The notes under the pieces: model-generated
Database searches by the model: none
What the model was told of the DNA's origin: nothing
Seen by the model: only the letters and a program-made list of their open reading frames with translations
Program-made: the position numbers and the translations under genes
Part shown: in pieces, positions 44,133 to 53,179 of the stretch
Numbering within the stretch: the stretch's first letter is position 1
Layout: every line of letters starts with the position of its first letter
NCBI RefSeq assembly: GCF_007860015.1
Contig: NZ_SJPS01000007.1
Span: 186,001 to 250,000 of the forward strand
Origin: Bythopirellula polymerisocia
GTDB taxonomy: Bacteria > Planctomycetota > Planctomycetia > Pirellulales > Lacipirellulaceae
DNA length: 64,000 bases
Direction of reading: 5' to 3'

Positions 44133-45275
44133 GTGTTTAAATTCATTCCCTACATCCTGAAAAGTCTGTGGCGACATCGTGCCCGGACTCTCCTGACCGT
44201 GAGCGGCACGGCGGTCGCTTTGTTGGTTTTTTGCTTTATCGGCGCAGTGCAGCAAGGTTTGCTCGCGTTAACGGCGACTGAAGATGCCGGTCGGACGCTT
44301 ATCGTGTTCCAGGAGAACCGCTTCTGCCCACAGAGCAGTCGATTGCCGCAAGATTATGAGCGAACAATCAGCAAGATAACAGGTGTCAAAGATGTGGTGC
44401 CGATCAAGGTTTTTACGAACAATTGCCGTGCGAGCCTCGATTCGATTGTTTTCCAGGGTATTCAGCCGGAGAAACTCAAGGCTTGGCGGGACTTTGATCT
44501 GCAGTCGGGCGATTTTACTTCGTTCGCTGCACAGGATGATGCGGCACTGGTCGGCGTGGACATAGCGACACGGCGAGGCCTGAAGGTGGGTGACAAGTTT
44601 ACCATCGGCGACGTGTCGGTCGTAGTGCGGGGCGTGTTTCAATCGGCAACCGCAGCAGAGAACAATCTCGTGTTCACGCAACTCGAATTCCTCCAGCGTG
44701 CACGGGGAGCGAACGAAGTCGGCACAGTCACGCAGTTGGAAGTGCATCTCAATGATTCGGCCGACCCACAGAAAATTGCCAAACAAATTGACCAGGTATT
44801 CAAGACGGGCCCCGTGGCAACTACCACTCGCACCAAGGGAATGTTCCAGGCCGACACGCTGGCCGACCTTGCAGAACTCATCGGCTTCGTACATTGGCTC
44901 GGTTACGCTTGCGTTGGCCTCGTTCTGTCGCTCGTGGCAACCACTACCGTGATGGCAGTCCAAGATCGCATTAAAGAACACGCAGTGTTGCAGACATTAG
45001 GATTGCGACCTTCGCGCGTTTTTGCCTTGGTAATCACAGAGAGTTTGCTCTTGAGCACTTTGGGCGGTATCCTCGGCGTCGTAGGAAGCACCTTGTTGCT
45101 GTCTTCATCAGGCATGTCCGTTGCAGCCGAAGGAGTAACGATAGCCTTCGAACCATCGTTTGTCTTAGCAATCCAAGGCGTATTGATAGCAATCGTCGTC
45201 GGTATCCTGGCAGGAATCGCCCCCGGCTGGCAAGCCGCCCGAACAGAAATCGTGCCCGCGCTAAGACATGCATAA
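44133..45275 (+). CDS. ABC transporter permease (FtsX/MacB type), second of two
   Basis: This is a 380-residue membrane protein with the same layout as the permease at 40602: an N-terminal helix (TLLTVSGTAVALLVFCFIGA), a periplasmic MacB-like domain and three C-terminal helices (LGYACVGLVLSLVATTTVMA, LLLSTLGGILGVVGSTLLLS, AIQGVLIAIVVGILAGIAPG). It starts with GTG 2 bp after the ATPase stop, so the two are translationally coupled. The periplasmic domain has two Cys residues (RFCPQSS, NNCRAS) absent from the other permease. Confidence 0.9.
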   Translation: MFKFIPYILKSLWRHRARTLLTVSGTAVALLVFCFIGAVQQGLLALTATEDAGRTLIVFQENRFCPQSSRLPQDYERTISKITGVKDVVPIKVFTNNCRASLDSIVFQGIQPEKLKAWRDFDLQSGDFTSFAAQDDAALVGVDIATRRGLKVGDKFTIGDVSVVVRGVFQSATAAENNLVFTQLEFLQRARGANEVGTVTQLEVHLNDSADPQKIAKQIDQVFKTGPVATTTRTKGMFQADTLADLAELIGFVHWLGYACVGLVLSLVATTTVMAVQDRIKEHAVLQTLGLRPSRVFALVITESLLLSTLGGILGVVGSTLLLSSSGMSVAAEGVTIAFEPSFVLAIQGVLIAIVVGILAGIAPGWQAARTEIVPALRHA

Positions 45276-45346
45276 GTGTGCTCTCTGTGCCACGGTGTCT
45301 CTGCGAGAAGAAACCTAATTCGGAACCATTGGCAAGCCAAATCAAT

Positions 45347-47557
45347 ATGGAAGATCCATCCAACAACTCGATCACCAAAGCTCCTTCCGCGGATATCCGA
45401 CTGCGTATTACGGGGATGGATTGCGCTGAGGAGGTGACAATTCTGAAGCGAGAGCTTGGGCCGCTGGTGGGGAATACAGATCGGCTTCAGTTCGACATCT
45501 TTAATCGCAAGCTGACGATACGAGAGGGGATGCCCCATGTCTCGCCGACGGAGATGATCGCAGCAGTGTCCGAGACGGGCATGAACGCCGAAACATGGAA
45601 GGACGATCCTGCGGAGGATAGCGACGAACACGATCACGCCAGTAGATCGAGGACGATTCTCACCATAATTTCAGGAGCGTTCGGCTTGAGTGGCCTCCTG
45701 GCACACGCCTGGCTCGAAGGTGGGTTCTCGAATGCCCTCGGTTCCGAAGGGATGGGCCTTAACACGAGAGTGCCGCTTCCCGCGATTGCACTCTATGTTG
45801 CTGGAATCATCGCCGGCGTGTGGTACGTAGCTCCGCGGGCGTGGCATTCAGCCAAGCGAATGATGCCGGACATGAACTTGTTGATGTTCATCGCCGTCTG
45901 CGGAGCGGCCCTTATCGGCGAATGGTTCGAGGCAGTCACGGTATCGTTTCTGTTTTCGCTCTCCTTGCTTCTGGAATCATGGAGCGTTGGCCGTGCACGT
46001 CGCGCGATTGCCGCCCTGATGGATCTTGCCCCGGTGACGGCTCGTGTCCGCGATGAACAGGGAAACGACTACGAAGTCGCACCAGCAGAGGTTGCCATCG
46101 GACAACTGTTTTATGTACGACCCGGTGAAAAGATACCGCTGGACGGTAACGTGCAGGCCGGTTCCTCCGCTGTGAATCAGGCTCCGATTACCGGCGAGAG
46201 TGCGCCGGTTACCAAGGTGCCAGGCGACGAAGTCTTTGCCGGCACCATCAACGGCGATGGAGCATTGGAAGTTGCCTGCTCCAAGCCAGCCAACGACACC
46301 ACGTTGGCCCACATCATCCAGCTCGTGGAGGAGGCTCAATCGAATCGTGCCCCTTCGGAACAATGGGTGGAAAAATTCGCCCGCTACTACACACCGACCG
46401 TCATGTTACTGGCGGCGCTCGTCATGACCGTGCCTCCGCTGTTGTTCGGCGGGGAGTGGAGCGACTGGTTTTATCGCTCGCTGGTGCTGCTGGTAATTGC
46501 CTGTCCCTGTGCCTTGGTGATCTCCACGCCAGTGAGTATCGTTTCCGCATTGACCGCTGCTGCACGCAACGGTGTGCTGATCAAGGGGGGCGTTTTTATG
46601 GAGGCTCCCGCCCACCTGAAGGCAATTGCCCTGGACAAAACCGGTACGCTGACCGAAGGGAAACCCAAAGTCGTCGATATCGTGCCGTTCGGCGAACATG
46701 ATGAGGAGGAACTCCTCGTGCGGGCGGCATCCTTAGAATCGCAAAGCGATCATCCCCTGGCGAAGGCAATAGTAGAAGCCGCCAGCGAGCGTAAAGTCCA
46801 GCTCCTACTCGTCACCGACTTTCAAATAATTCAAGGCAAGGGTGCCCAAGGTGTTTTGAATGACAACTTGTTCTGGATCGGTTCCCATCGTTATTTGGAA
46901 GAACGCGGGCAAGAAACCCCCGAGGTCCATCAGCACCTCGAAGCGATGCAGCAGGCGGGGCGGTCGGTTGTCGTTGTCGGCAACGAAAATCATGTGTGCG
47001 GGTTCATCACGTTATCCGACACGCTGCGACCAACGGCCAAACAAACTTTGCAAGACTTACACGCCACAGGCATCCAACACATCGTAATGCTCACCGGCGA
47101 CAACCAGGGCACGGCCGAGGCAATCGCCACCGAGGCCGGGATCGATGAAGTACATGCCGAATTGTTGCCCGAGGACAAGGTCCGGCTCGTTAGCGAATTG
47201 GTCGAGAAGTACGACCATGTCGCCATGGTCGGCGATGGTGTTAACGATGCCCCGGCCTTGGCACGCGCATCCCTCGGAATCGCCATGGGAGCCGCCGGTA
47301 GTGACGCCGCCATTGAGACGGCCGACATCGCCCTGTTGGCCGACAATCTGACAAAGCTCCCATGGTTGATCAGACATTCCAAGAACACTCTGAGAATTAT
47401 CCACCAGAACATCGGCTGTTCGCTCACTATCAAGGCAATCTTCATGGTTTTGACTTTTGTCGGTTTCGCTTCGCTCTGGGCAGCTATCGCCGCCGACATG
47501 GGGGCGTCGCTGGTGGTGATTGCTAATGGATTACGTTTATTGCGAGATCACGATTAG
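45347..47557 (+). CDS. P1B-type heavy-metal translocating ATPase (Zn/Cd/Pb-like)
   Basis: This is a 736-residue metal pump. The N-terminal HMA domain has GMDCAEEV, so only the first Cys of the usual GMxCxxC is kept, with Glu in place of the second; such GMDCxxE domains are known in Zn/Cd/Pb exporters. The membrane metal site is IACPCALVIST, the phosphorylation site ALDKTGTLTEG, with ITGES, SDHPLA and MVGDGVNDAPAL. The final helix reads ADMGASLVVIANGLRLL, whose Asp is typical of the Zn/Cd/Pb class. The ATG at 45347 begins a hydrophilic leader; the frame opens at 45278. It would move metal from cytoplasm to periplasm. Confidence 0.92.
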   Translation: MEDPSNNSITKAPSADIRLRITGMDCAEEVTILKRELGPLVGNTDRLQFDIFNRKLTIREGMPHVSPTEMIAAVSETGMNAETWKDDPAEDSDEHDHASRSRTILTIISGAFGLSGLLAHAWLEGGFSNALGSEGMGLNTRVPLPAIALYVAGIIAGVWYVAPRAWHSAKRMMPDMNLLMFIAVCGAALIGEWFEAVTVSFLFSLSLLLESWSVGRARRAIAALMDLAPVTARVRDEQGNDYEVAPAEVAIGQLFYVRPGEKIPLDGNVQAGSSAVNQAPITGESAPVTKVPGDEVFAGTINGDGALEVACSKPANDTTLAHIIQLVEEAQSNRAPSEQWVEKFARYYTPTVMLLAALVMTVPPLLFGGEWSDWFYRSLVLLVIACPCALVISTPVSIVSALTAAARNGVLIKGGVFMEAPAHLKAIALDKTGTLTEGKPKVVDIVPFGEHDEEELLVRAASLESQSDHPLAKAIVEAASERKVQLLLVTDFQIIQGKGAQGVLNDNLFWIGSHRYLEERGQETPEVHQHLEAMQQAGRSVVVVGNENHVCGFITLSDTLRPTAKQTLQDLHATGIQHIVMLTGDNQGTAEAIATEAGIDEVHAELLPEDKVRLVSELVEKYDHVAMVGDGVNDAPALARASLGIAMGAAGSDAAIETADIALLADNLTKLPWLIRHSKNTLRIIHQNIGCSLTIKAIFMVLTFVGFASLWAAIAADMGASLVVIANGLRLLRDHD

Positions 47558-47612
47558 AGCGTAGAAAACTACCTGATAAGTCCGAAGTAATAGGAACAGG
47601 GGGGAGTCAAGG

Positions 47613-49040
47613 ATGACTCAATTCAATAGTTATACAATTTGGTTGCTGGCACTGCTGGCAGGCTGCGCGTCTGCGCCTAGCGAGCCTGCGGTATTTCCCT
47701 CCGTTTCTACGCTTCCTCCGGTTGCCACTCTGCCTGCCGAAGAATCGACCATCAAGCTCGTGGATCACAACGAGGAGACACCTCTCGAGGTCCAACAGCC
47801 TTCGGCGTTGCTTGCTGAGGCTACACCCGAATTGCTAGCGACTCCGCTTGTTGAAGAGTCCAGCAGTGATGGCTTGACCGTTGAAGCAATCGAGCAGCTA
47901 GCACTGGCGAACAATCCCGCGGTGGGTCAGGCCTCTGCCAAAGTTCGCGCCTTGCGTGGCAAATATGTGCAAGTGGGGCTCCCGCCGAATCCCACGGTTG
48001 GATACGCCGCTAGTGAGATTGGCCAGGACGGCTTGGCAGGGCAGGAAGGTGCCTATGCGGGACAAGAGTTCATTACCGCCGGCAAGCTCGACAAGAATCG
48101 CGCGATTGTGGCCGCCGAAATCGACAAGGCCGAGCAAATCTATCGCGCCACGCAGCGCCGCGTCCTCACCGATGTCCGCCGCAGTTACTATCGGGCGCTC
48201 GTAGCCCAGCAGCGCATCGACACCGCGCATACGCTACTCCATGCAACGGGTGAAGCAGTCAAGGCATCACAGGATCTTCTGGATGCCGAGGAGATTCCGC
48301 TCGCCGGACTATTGCAAACAGAGGTCGAGCAACAGAATGCGGAGATCGTGCTCCGAATCGCCGAGAATGAATTGACTGCCGCCTGGCAACAACTCTCTGC
48401 CGTGGTTGGTGACTTGGATCTGCCTCCCCAAAAACTAGTTGGCGATCCGAAAGTCTTGCCGGGCGCGCTCGATTGGGACGAAACCCTTGCGCGCATCACC
48501 ATGCTTAGCCCCGAGATGGCGGCCGCCATGGCCGAACTCTCGCGCTCTCGCCGGGCACTCACTCGAGCCAACGTCGAACCAGTCCCCGATGTCGATACTC
48601 AATTCATGCTTCAATACGACAACAGCACGAACTACACCATCGGCGGCATCCAGGCCACCATCCCATTGCCGCTGTGGAACAAGAATCAGGGCGGAATTCG
48701 CCAGGCCCAAGCGGAAATCACAGTTGCCTCGCAAAACATCGACCGCGTCGCACTCGACATCAAGAATCGCCTGGCAACCACCTTCCGTGAATACTCGAAC
48801 GCACGCATGCAAGCGGAAACCTACGCCAAAGAAATCCTCCCTAGAGCCAGAAAAACATTTGACCTTGTCCAACGTGGGTACTCACTAGGCGAAGTCGGCT
48901 ACCTCGATTCGCTCGCCGCCCAAAAGACCTACATCCAAACGAATCTATCTTATCTCGACGCCCTCGGGTCGCTGTGGCAAAGCTACATGAAGATCGACGG
49001 CCTGCTCCTCGAAGGAAGCCTCGACCAACCCGCCGAGTAA
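47613..49040 (+). CDS. TolC-family outer-membrane efflux lipoprotein
   Basis: This is a 475-residue outer-membrane factor. A strong GGGGGGAG site precedes the ATG; the lipobox is LLALLAGC. It has two TolC repeats, the first from LTVEAIEQLALANNPAVGQ and the second from about residue 290 (TMLSPEMAAAMAELSRSRRAL), with the alternating helix and beta-strand pattern (YTIGGIQATIPLPLWNKNQGG). It is the last gene of the operon that starts at 39360 and completes a cytoplasm-to-exterior path for metal with the P-type ATPase and the ABC pump. Confidence 0.9.
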   Translation: MTQFNSYTIWLLALLAGCASAPSEPAVFPSVSTLPPVATLPAEESTIKLVDHNEETPLEVQQPSALLAEATPELLATPLVEESSSDGLTVEAIEQLALANNPAVGQASAKVRALRGKYVQVGLPPNPTVGYAASEIGQDGLAGQEGAYAGQEFITAGKLDKNRAIVAAEIDKAEQIYRATQRRVLTDVRRSYYRALVAQQRIDTAHTLLHATGEAVKASQDLLDAEEIPLAGLLQTEVEQQNAEIVLRIAENELTAAWQQLSAVVGDLDLPPQKLVGDPKVLPGALDWDETLARITMLSPEMAAAMAELSRSRRALTRANVEPVPDVDTQFMLQYDNSTNYTIGGIQATIPLPLWNKNQGGIRQAQAEITVASQNIDRVALDIKNRLATTFREYSNARMQAETYAKEILPRARKTFDLVQRGYSLGEVGYLDSLAAQKTYIQTNLSYLDALGSLWQSYMKIDGLLLEGSLDQPAE

Positions 49041-49078
49041 ACTCGTTTTCCCGCAACCCGTAGGGGGAGCGCGAGGCG
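49041..49078. repeat. Degenerate CGTTT...CCCGCAACCCG repeat
   Basis: ACTCGTTTTCCCGCAACCCG, then GGGGGAGCGCGAGGCGAC, directly after the TolC stop, is a variant of the repeats at 43347 and 54829. Confidence 0.45.
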
Positions 49079-49081
49079 ACA

Positions 49082-49119
49082 AAAAAACGACCCAACCTCG
49101 AACTCAAGTTCTTAGTTGG
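49082..49119 (-). terminator. Hairpin terminator between convergent genes
   Basis: CCAAC (49092-49096) pairs with GTTGG (49115-49119) and GAACT (49100-49104) with AGTTC (49107-49111), giving a stem with a symmetric 3x3 internal loop and a 2-nt loop. On the minus strand the stem is followed by TCGTTTTTTT, a good T-tract. It should end the CHRD gene transcript at 49177 and may also act on the efflux operon in the other direction. Confidence 0.7.
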
Positions 49120-49176
49120 ATCGCCCAGTTGTTATTTGACTGATTTGTCTAATTCGAATTGACCAGCCTCGAGAAC

Positions 49177-49761
49177 CTAAGCCCACCGACGACGGCCTAG
49201 CAGCGAAACACTCAAGCCAAAAACCGTGAGCAACGCCGAAGTAGGCTCGGGCACTAACACCCCGAATCCGCGGATTTCACCACCACCAAATGAGGATGAG
49301 TGAACATTGAAGTAGGCCTTGCCTGCGTCCAGACCAGCTAAGATCGCATTGAGTGCGCCTGACGCTGTACCCCCATTGGCTGTGACGAACGACGTATTGT
49401 AACTAGCCGTCTGGGTCATGTCGAAAGTGTGGTCATAAGTTCCTGCAGACACGCCAGCGGGAAAGCCGGTAAAAGTCGGAGTAACCGTGGCAACGCCAGC
49501 CGTTGATACGCCCGGATCCACGGTACAACAATGGATATGCGCTGCAGTAGTAGTACCAATCAAACCCGTGAAATCGGCTTGGACCCGCATCGTCACCAGA
49601 TCAAGATCAAAGGTTACTAATGCTGATCCGGTACCAGGGGAGGCATTAGGGGGGGCCTCGGCCGCCCCACTGAGGTCAAAGGCGTACTTCTGCTCGTGAG
49701 CAGATACTACGCTGACTAGGCTTGTCATAACCAAAACCAATGACAGAGATACTAGCTTCAT
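49177..49761 (-). CDS. CHRD-domain PEP-CTERM protein
   Basis: This is a 194-residue secreted protein; GAGGAG lies 9 nt before the ATG and the signal peptide ends VVSA. The mature part is a CHRD domain, recognised by ALVTFDLDLVTMRVQADFTG, AAHIHC and the closing KAYFNVHSSSFGGGEIRG; the conserved histidines are present. It ends with VPEPTSALLTVFGLSVSLLG and RRR, the exosortase signal. CHRD domains occur in chordin and in many bacterial surface proteins of unknown role. Confidence 0.92.
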   Translation of the reverse strand: MKLVSLSLVLVMTSLVSVVSAHEQKYAFDLSGAAEAPPNASPGTGSALVTFDLDLVTMRVQADFTGLIGTTTAAHIHCCTVDPGVSTAGVATVTPTFTGFPAGVSAGTYDHTFDMTQTASYNTSFVTANGGTASGALNAILAGLDAGKAYFNVHSSSFGGGEIRGFGVLVPEPTSALLTVFGLSVSLLGRRRWA

Positions 49762-49870
49762 TAGATCGTCTCCTCGTCGAAAAGGTAGAAATGTAAACTC
49801 ATAGGCTCAATCTAGCCTCCTTACAGTGTCACCACGAATAGCATTCCTTGCACTTTCATTGAAAAAGGCC

Positions 49871-50695
49871 TCAAAATCTTCGTCGCCCAGGGCGCCGCAG
49901 GAAAGGCACTGACATTGCAATCAGAGATTTGGCAGCCGGTTCTGGCACCGCAATGCTCGGGGCGTCCCCCAATGGCAACCCATAGTTGGTTTGCCACGCC
50001 ATTAAGTCCTCGGCACTAAGCGAAGCAGGCGACCCCCCCCGCTGCCAAACCAGAAAGTCTGCCCCATCGATCGCACCGTCGTTGTTGAAGTCGCCAGCTA
50101 GTGAAGTGGATTTCAGTGTGATGTTGTCGAGTCCCAGATCTCCCGCAACGGGTTCTCCACCTGAACTAGGTGTGCCTGAATCGTGCCTAAACATTACGCG
50201 CAACACGTTTCCCATCAGACTCTGGTAATTGTCCACTCCCACCACTCGCGTAAGATCACTCTCTCTCAATGAGAAGGCATAGTTCCTCCAAACGCCATCT
50301 GCGGGCACTTCGACGGCCAGGGTAGATGTCCAGCGGGAGGATGTGGCAGGACTAATGCCGGGACCAAACACCACCAGTCGCATCGATAGCGGCGCCGAAC
50401 TGACTGCAGCCATCAGGTCAGCAGTCACCTCGGCCGCTTGGATGGAGGTGAAATCGCCGACCCAAGCTGATGAAGAATTGTAAGCGGCAAAGTTCCCAAA
50501 TACGGACTCAAGACGCAGAAATCCATCATCCACACCCTTAGGTCCGCCCGTGGTCACCAGCGAAACTGAAGCACCTCCAGTAGTCCACCCCGATAGATCC
50601 GTTTGAAAGTCATCGGAGTGGAGAGTGGCACCACTGGCAAGTGACGAAACGCTGACTAATAAGTTGAAGCCCCAGATGGAATACGATCGTTGCAC
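49871..50695 (-). CDS. PEP-CTERM protein with dockerin-like repeat
   Basis: This is a 274-residue secreted protein. GTG at 50695 is chosen because AGGA lies 9 nt upstream and it begins a signal peptide ending SLASGA; the frame is open to 50821, but that part overlaps the sugar dehydrogenase gene. The N-terminal 180 residues form a carbohydrate-binding-like beta-sandwich (DDFQTDLSGWTTGGASVSL, FGNFAAYNSSSAWVGDF). It has one dockerin-like loop (GDFNNDGAIDGADFLVWQR) with a second half (DLMAWQTNYG), and the tail IAVPEPAAKSLIAMS. The function is unknown. Confidence 0.8.
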   Translation of the reverse strand: MQRSYSIWGFNLLVSVSSLASGATLHSDDFQTDLSGWTTGGASVSLVTTGGPKGVDDGFLRLESVFGNFAAYNSSSAWVGDFTSIQAAEVTADLMAAVSSAPLSMRLVVFGPGISPATSSRWTSTLAVEVPADGVWRNYAFSLRESDLTRVVGVDNYQSLMGNVLRVMFRHDSGTPSSGGEPVAGDLGLDNITLKSTSLAGDFNNDGAIDGADFLVWQRGGSPASLSAEDLMAWQTNYGLPLGDAPSIAVPEPAAKSLIAMSVPFLRRPGRRRF

Positions 50696-50744
50696 GGCAA
50701 AATATCCTGAGTACTTGTTGACCAAAGAATGATAAAAGCTATGC

Positions 50745-52253
50745 CTAACGAGAAGGTCTGCGAAATGTAATGATTCCGATCGCGGCCAACATAACGAAAG
50801 TTGCAGGCTCAGGAATTGCAACTAATTTGTACACGATGCCCCCTGTCCCATTCGCCGGCGTGTTGGTCACCATCGCATACAATTCCCCATTGGCATCCTC
50901 ACCAAACCCGTGGACGGTCAGTCCGTCTGGAAGAATGCCATTAGTAAACTGTGGAAGCATGAATTCCTTGATCACTCCCATCTGCAAATCGGCGTAGAAC
51001 AAACGGCCGTCCACTCGCGGTGGCGCGTTTCGCAGCGCCAAGTCCCCAAAGACGTACTTGCCAACCAACTCAGGGATCGCTGAGCCGCGATAAACAAATC
51101 CGCCCGTGATCGAGATGCCGTCTCCGTGATCATATTGCAAGGTTCCTATAGGGCCGGAGATCGGGTCGATCAGTCCAGTGGGACTTCCCGGACTATTTGC
51201 TCCGACGACGGTTCCGTTGCTCCGGTCGAAGAGAAAGGTCCCTTCCTTTATTGCCCAACCGTAGTTGCCACCGAGCACAATACGGTTGATCTCCTCGATG
51301 TTGTTCTGTCCCACATCCGCGAGAATCAGATCACCAGTCCCTCCCAAGTCAGTGCGGTCGAAGGCAAAACGATACGGATTGCGAAGCCCATAGGCATAGA
51401 TTTCGGGTACCTCCCCTGGGCCCTGGAATGGATTAGTTGTCGGGATGCGGTATTGACCATTGCCGCTGACGGAATCGGCGCTGCCTGTCGTCAAAGCTGG
51501 TGCCAGCGGATCGATCCTCAGCACTTTCCCCAGAGGCGTGGTCAGGCTTTGAGCGTTGCCACCTGGCTCGAGGTGGCTCGCTCCAACATCATCACGATTT
51601 CCTCCATCGCCAGGCGCGAGATACAAATAGCCGTCTGGCCCAAACGCGAGTGTCCCCCCGTTGTGATTGCCAGCGTTCTTGCCAAATGAAATAATCTCTC
51701 GCTTCGAAGCAGGATCAATCACATTCGCATTTCCGGCTGATACCATCCACTCCGAGACGACCAGCTTGTAATTCTGTACCGCAGGATTAAGCGGATCGGC
51801 ATTAGGTGTCACATAGGTCGGAGAAGTTCCGGCCGGAATAGGCTCACTGTGGTATGTATAGAGTTTGCCAAAACCTGGGCTCGCCGAGTCATTGTATTCA
51901 GGATGGAACGCCAGACCGAGCAGACCCCGTTCGTCATTCGCATTGCCTGGGTTGAAGGGAGGCGACACGGTGCTTTGCAGGTCGAGGGCAACCCCAGGCA
52001 ACAAACTGTCATTTTCAAGGATTCGGACCAGCCCATTCTGTTCCAAAACGAACAAACGGCTGGTGTCGCCGGGGGGACTGGTGCCATAGAGCGGCGCAGC
52101 CATTCCCGTAGCAACTGGCTGCAAGCGAACTGCGAGATCCCCCATCGTGATTGGAGGCAAGATGTGGTCTGCAACCGCAGTTGAACTTAGAGTGAGCGCG
52201 ACGAGGATGAGAGCGAACTTCTTGAGGCAATCTGGCAGCATGCGCGTAGACAC
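50745..52253 (-). CDS. PQQ-dependent sugar dehydrogenase family protein with PEP-CTERM anchor
   Basis: This is a 502-residue secreted beta-propeller of the GSDH (soluble aldose dehydrogenase, YliI-like) family. Typical segments are RGLLGLAFHPEYND, GNHNGGTLAFGPDGYLYLAPGDGGNRDD with the presumed catalytic His, LGKVLRIDP and NPYRFAFDR, ADVGQNNIEEIN. GTG at 52253 has AGGGG 6 nt upstream and gives a signal peptide ending STAVA; the frame is open to 52301. The C-terminus is AIPEPATFVMLAAIGIITF then RRPSR, an unusual addition that ties the enzyme to the cell surface. It would oxidise aldose sugars if PQQ is available. Confidence 0.9.
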   Translation of the reverse strand: MSTRMLPDCLKKFALILVALTLSSTAVADHILPPITMGDLAVRLQPVATGMAAPLYGTSPPGDTSRLFVLEQNGLVRILENDSLLPGVALDLQSTVSPPFNPGNANDERGLLGLAFHPEYNDSASPGFGKLYTYHSEPIPAGTSPTYVTPNADPLNPAVQNYKLVVSEWMVSAGNANVIDPASKREIISFGKNAGNHNGGTLAFGPDGYLYLAPGDGGNRDDVGASHLEPGGNAQSLTTPLGKVLRIDPLAPALTTGSADSVSGNGQYRIPTTNPFQGPGEVPEIYAYGLRNPYRFAFDRTDLGGTGDLILADVGQNNIEEINRIVLGGNYGWAIKEGTFLFDRSNGTVVGANSPGSPTGLIDPISGPIGTLQYDHGDGISITGGFVYRGSAIPELVGKYVFGDLALRNAPPRVDGRLFYADLQMGVIKEFMLPQFTNGILPDGLTVHGFGEDANGELYAMVTNTPANGTGGIVYKLVAIPEPATFVMLAAIGIITFRRPSR

Positions 52254-52402
52254 GATGGTCCCCTTTTTTCCGAGAGTGCTGTTCCTGTTGAATCGCCACA
52301 TTTCGAGAATGTGGTGGAACTATTTACAAAGTGTCCCGAGCACCAAGAGTCTATTGCAGCCTTCAAGAAAAAAAGCATACGTCAGAGGCAGAAAGAGCAA
52401 AG

Positions 52403-53164
52403 CTATTCCGCGTCAGCAGGCGCTGGGCCGACTTCTAGAAACTTCATCGCGCGTGGTTCGTCTAGCTCAGATACTTCGTATATCACCAGCCCGTCGCGTT
52501 CGGCACGAAACACATTTACCTTAGGAACAGCATCCTTCTTGGCGATCTTGTTGTCCACTTCCGCGTGATCTACGAACACCATCACCGGTGCATCGTCAAC
52601 CATGCACAGCATCGCCGTCGTATCGCGGCTCAGCCCGCCAGGATACGAGAGCCCTAGCATTCGTGTTCCCTCTGGCATCGGCGACAAGTGCATTGGCATT
52701 CCCTGCCGTGTGGCAAAGATGTCGGCGAACCGCTTATCGTCGTGGCACTCATAATAGGGGTGGAATCCATTCTGCAAAGTATCGCGATAGATCTGTGCTA
52801 GAGGCACAGGCTCAAAGAACGGCACGGGCTTTCCCGAATCGAGTCCCCACCAACTCAACAGCAGACCTATCAAAGCGGCAGCGACTGCTCCACCCACCCA
52901 CCAACGACGGTGATTAAATCGACGTTGATCTTCGATTAAGGCCTCATCGCTCTCAGTTAGCAGGAAAAGACCCTCCGGTGCAGCCACCACTGGGAAGGAC
53001 TTCCGCAACGCCTCATCGATTTTCCCTTGCAATTCAACTTCCAGACGGCGATCTTCGTCGGATTGCAGTTGATCGAGGATCACAGCGCGCTCCGCTTCTG
53101 ACAGCGTGCCATCAAGGTACGCCTCAAACTGGTCATCTCGAATTGGCCCGTGTTCGCTATTCAT
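52403..53164 (-). CDS. Probable anti-sigma factor, one-pass membrane protein
   Basis: This is a 253-residue protein. The first 70 residues (DDQFEAYLDGTLSEAERAVI) resemble the helical sigma-binding part of planctomycete anti-sigma factors, without the zinc-binding HxxxCxxC. One transmembrane helix follows (WWVGGAVAAALIGLLLSWWG), then an extracytoplasmic domain of 150 residues that I do not recognise, with three Cys and several His. It starts 15 bp after the ECF sigma gene and is most likely its partner. Confidence 0.8.
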   Translation of the reverse strand: MNSEHGPIRDDQFEAYLDGTLSEAERAVILDQLQSDEDRRLEVELQGKIDEALRKSFPVVAAPEGLFLLTESDEALIEDQRRFNHRRWWVGGAVAAALIGLLLSWWGLDSGKPVPFFEPVPLAQIYRDTLQNGFHPYYECHDDKRFADIFATRQGMPMHLSPMPEGTRMLGLSYPGGLSRDTTAMLCMVDDAPVMVFVDHAEVDNKIAKKDAVPKVNVFRAERDGLVIYEVSELDEPRAMKFLEVGPAPADAE

Positions 53165-53179
53165 TCAAAAAACTAATAC

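Noticed and set aside
44268..44981. 237-codon minus-strand frame
   Set aside because: It is antisense to the second ABC permease; rich in His, Cys and Arg with no hydrophobic core or start site.
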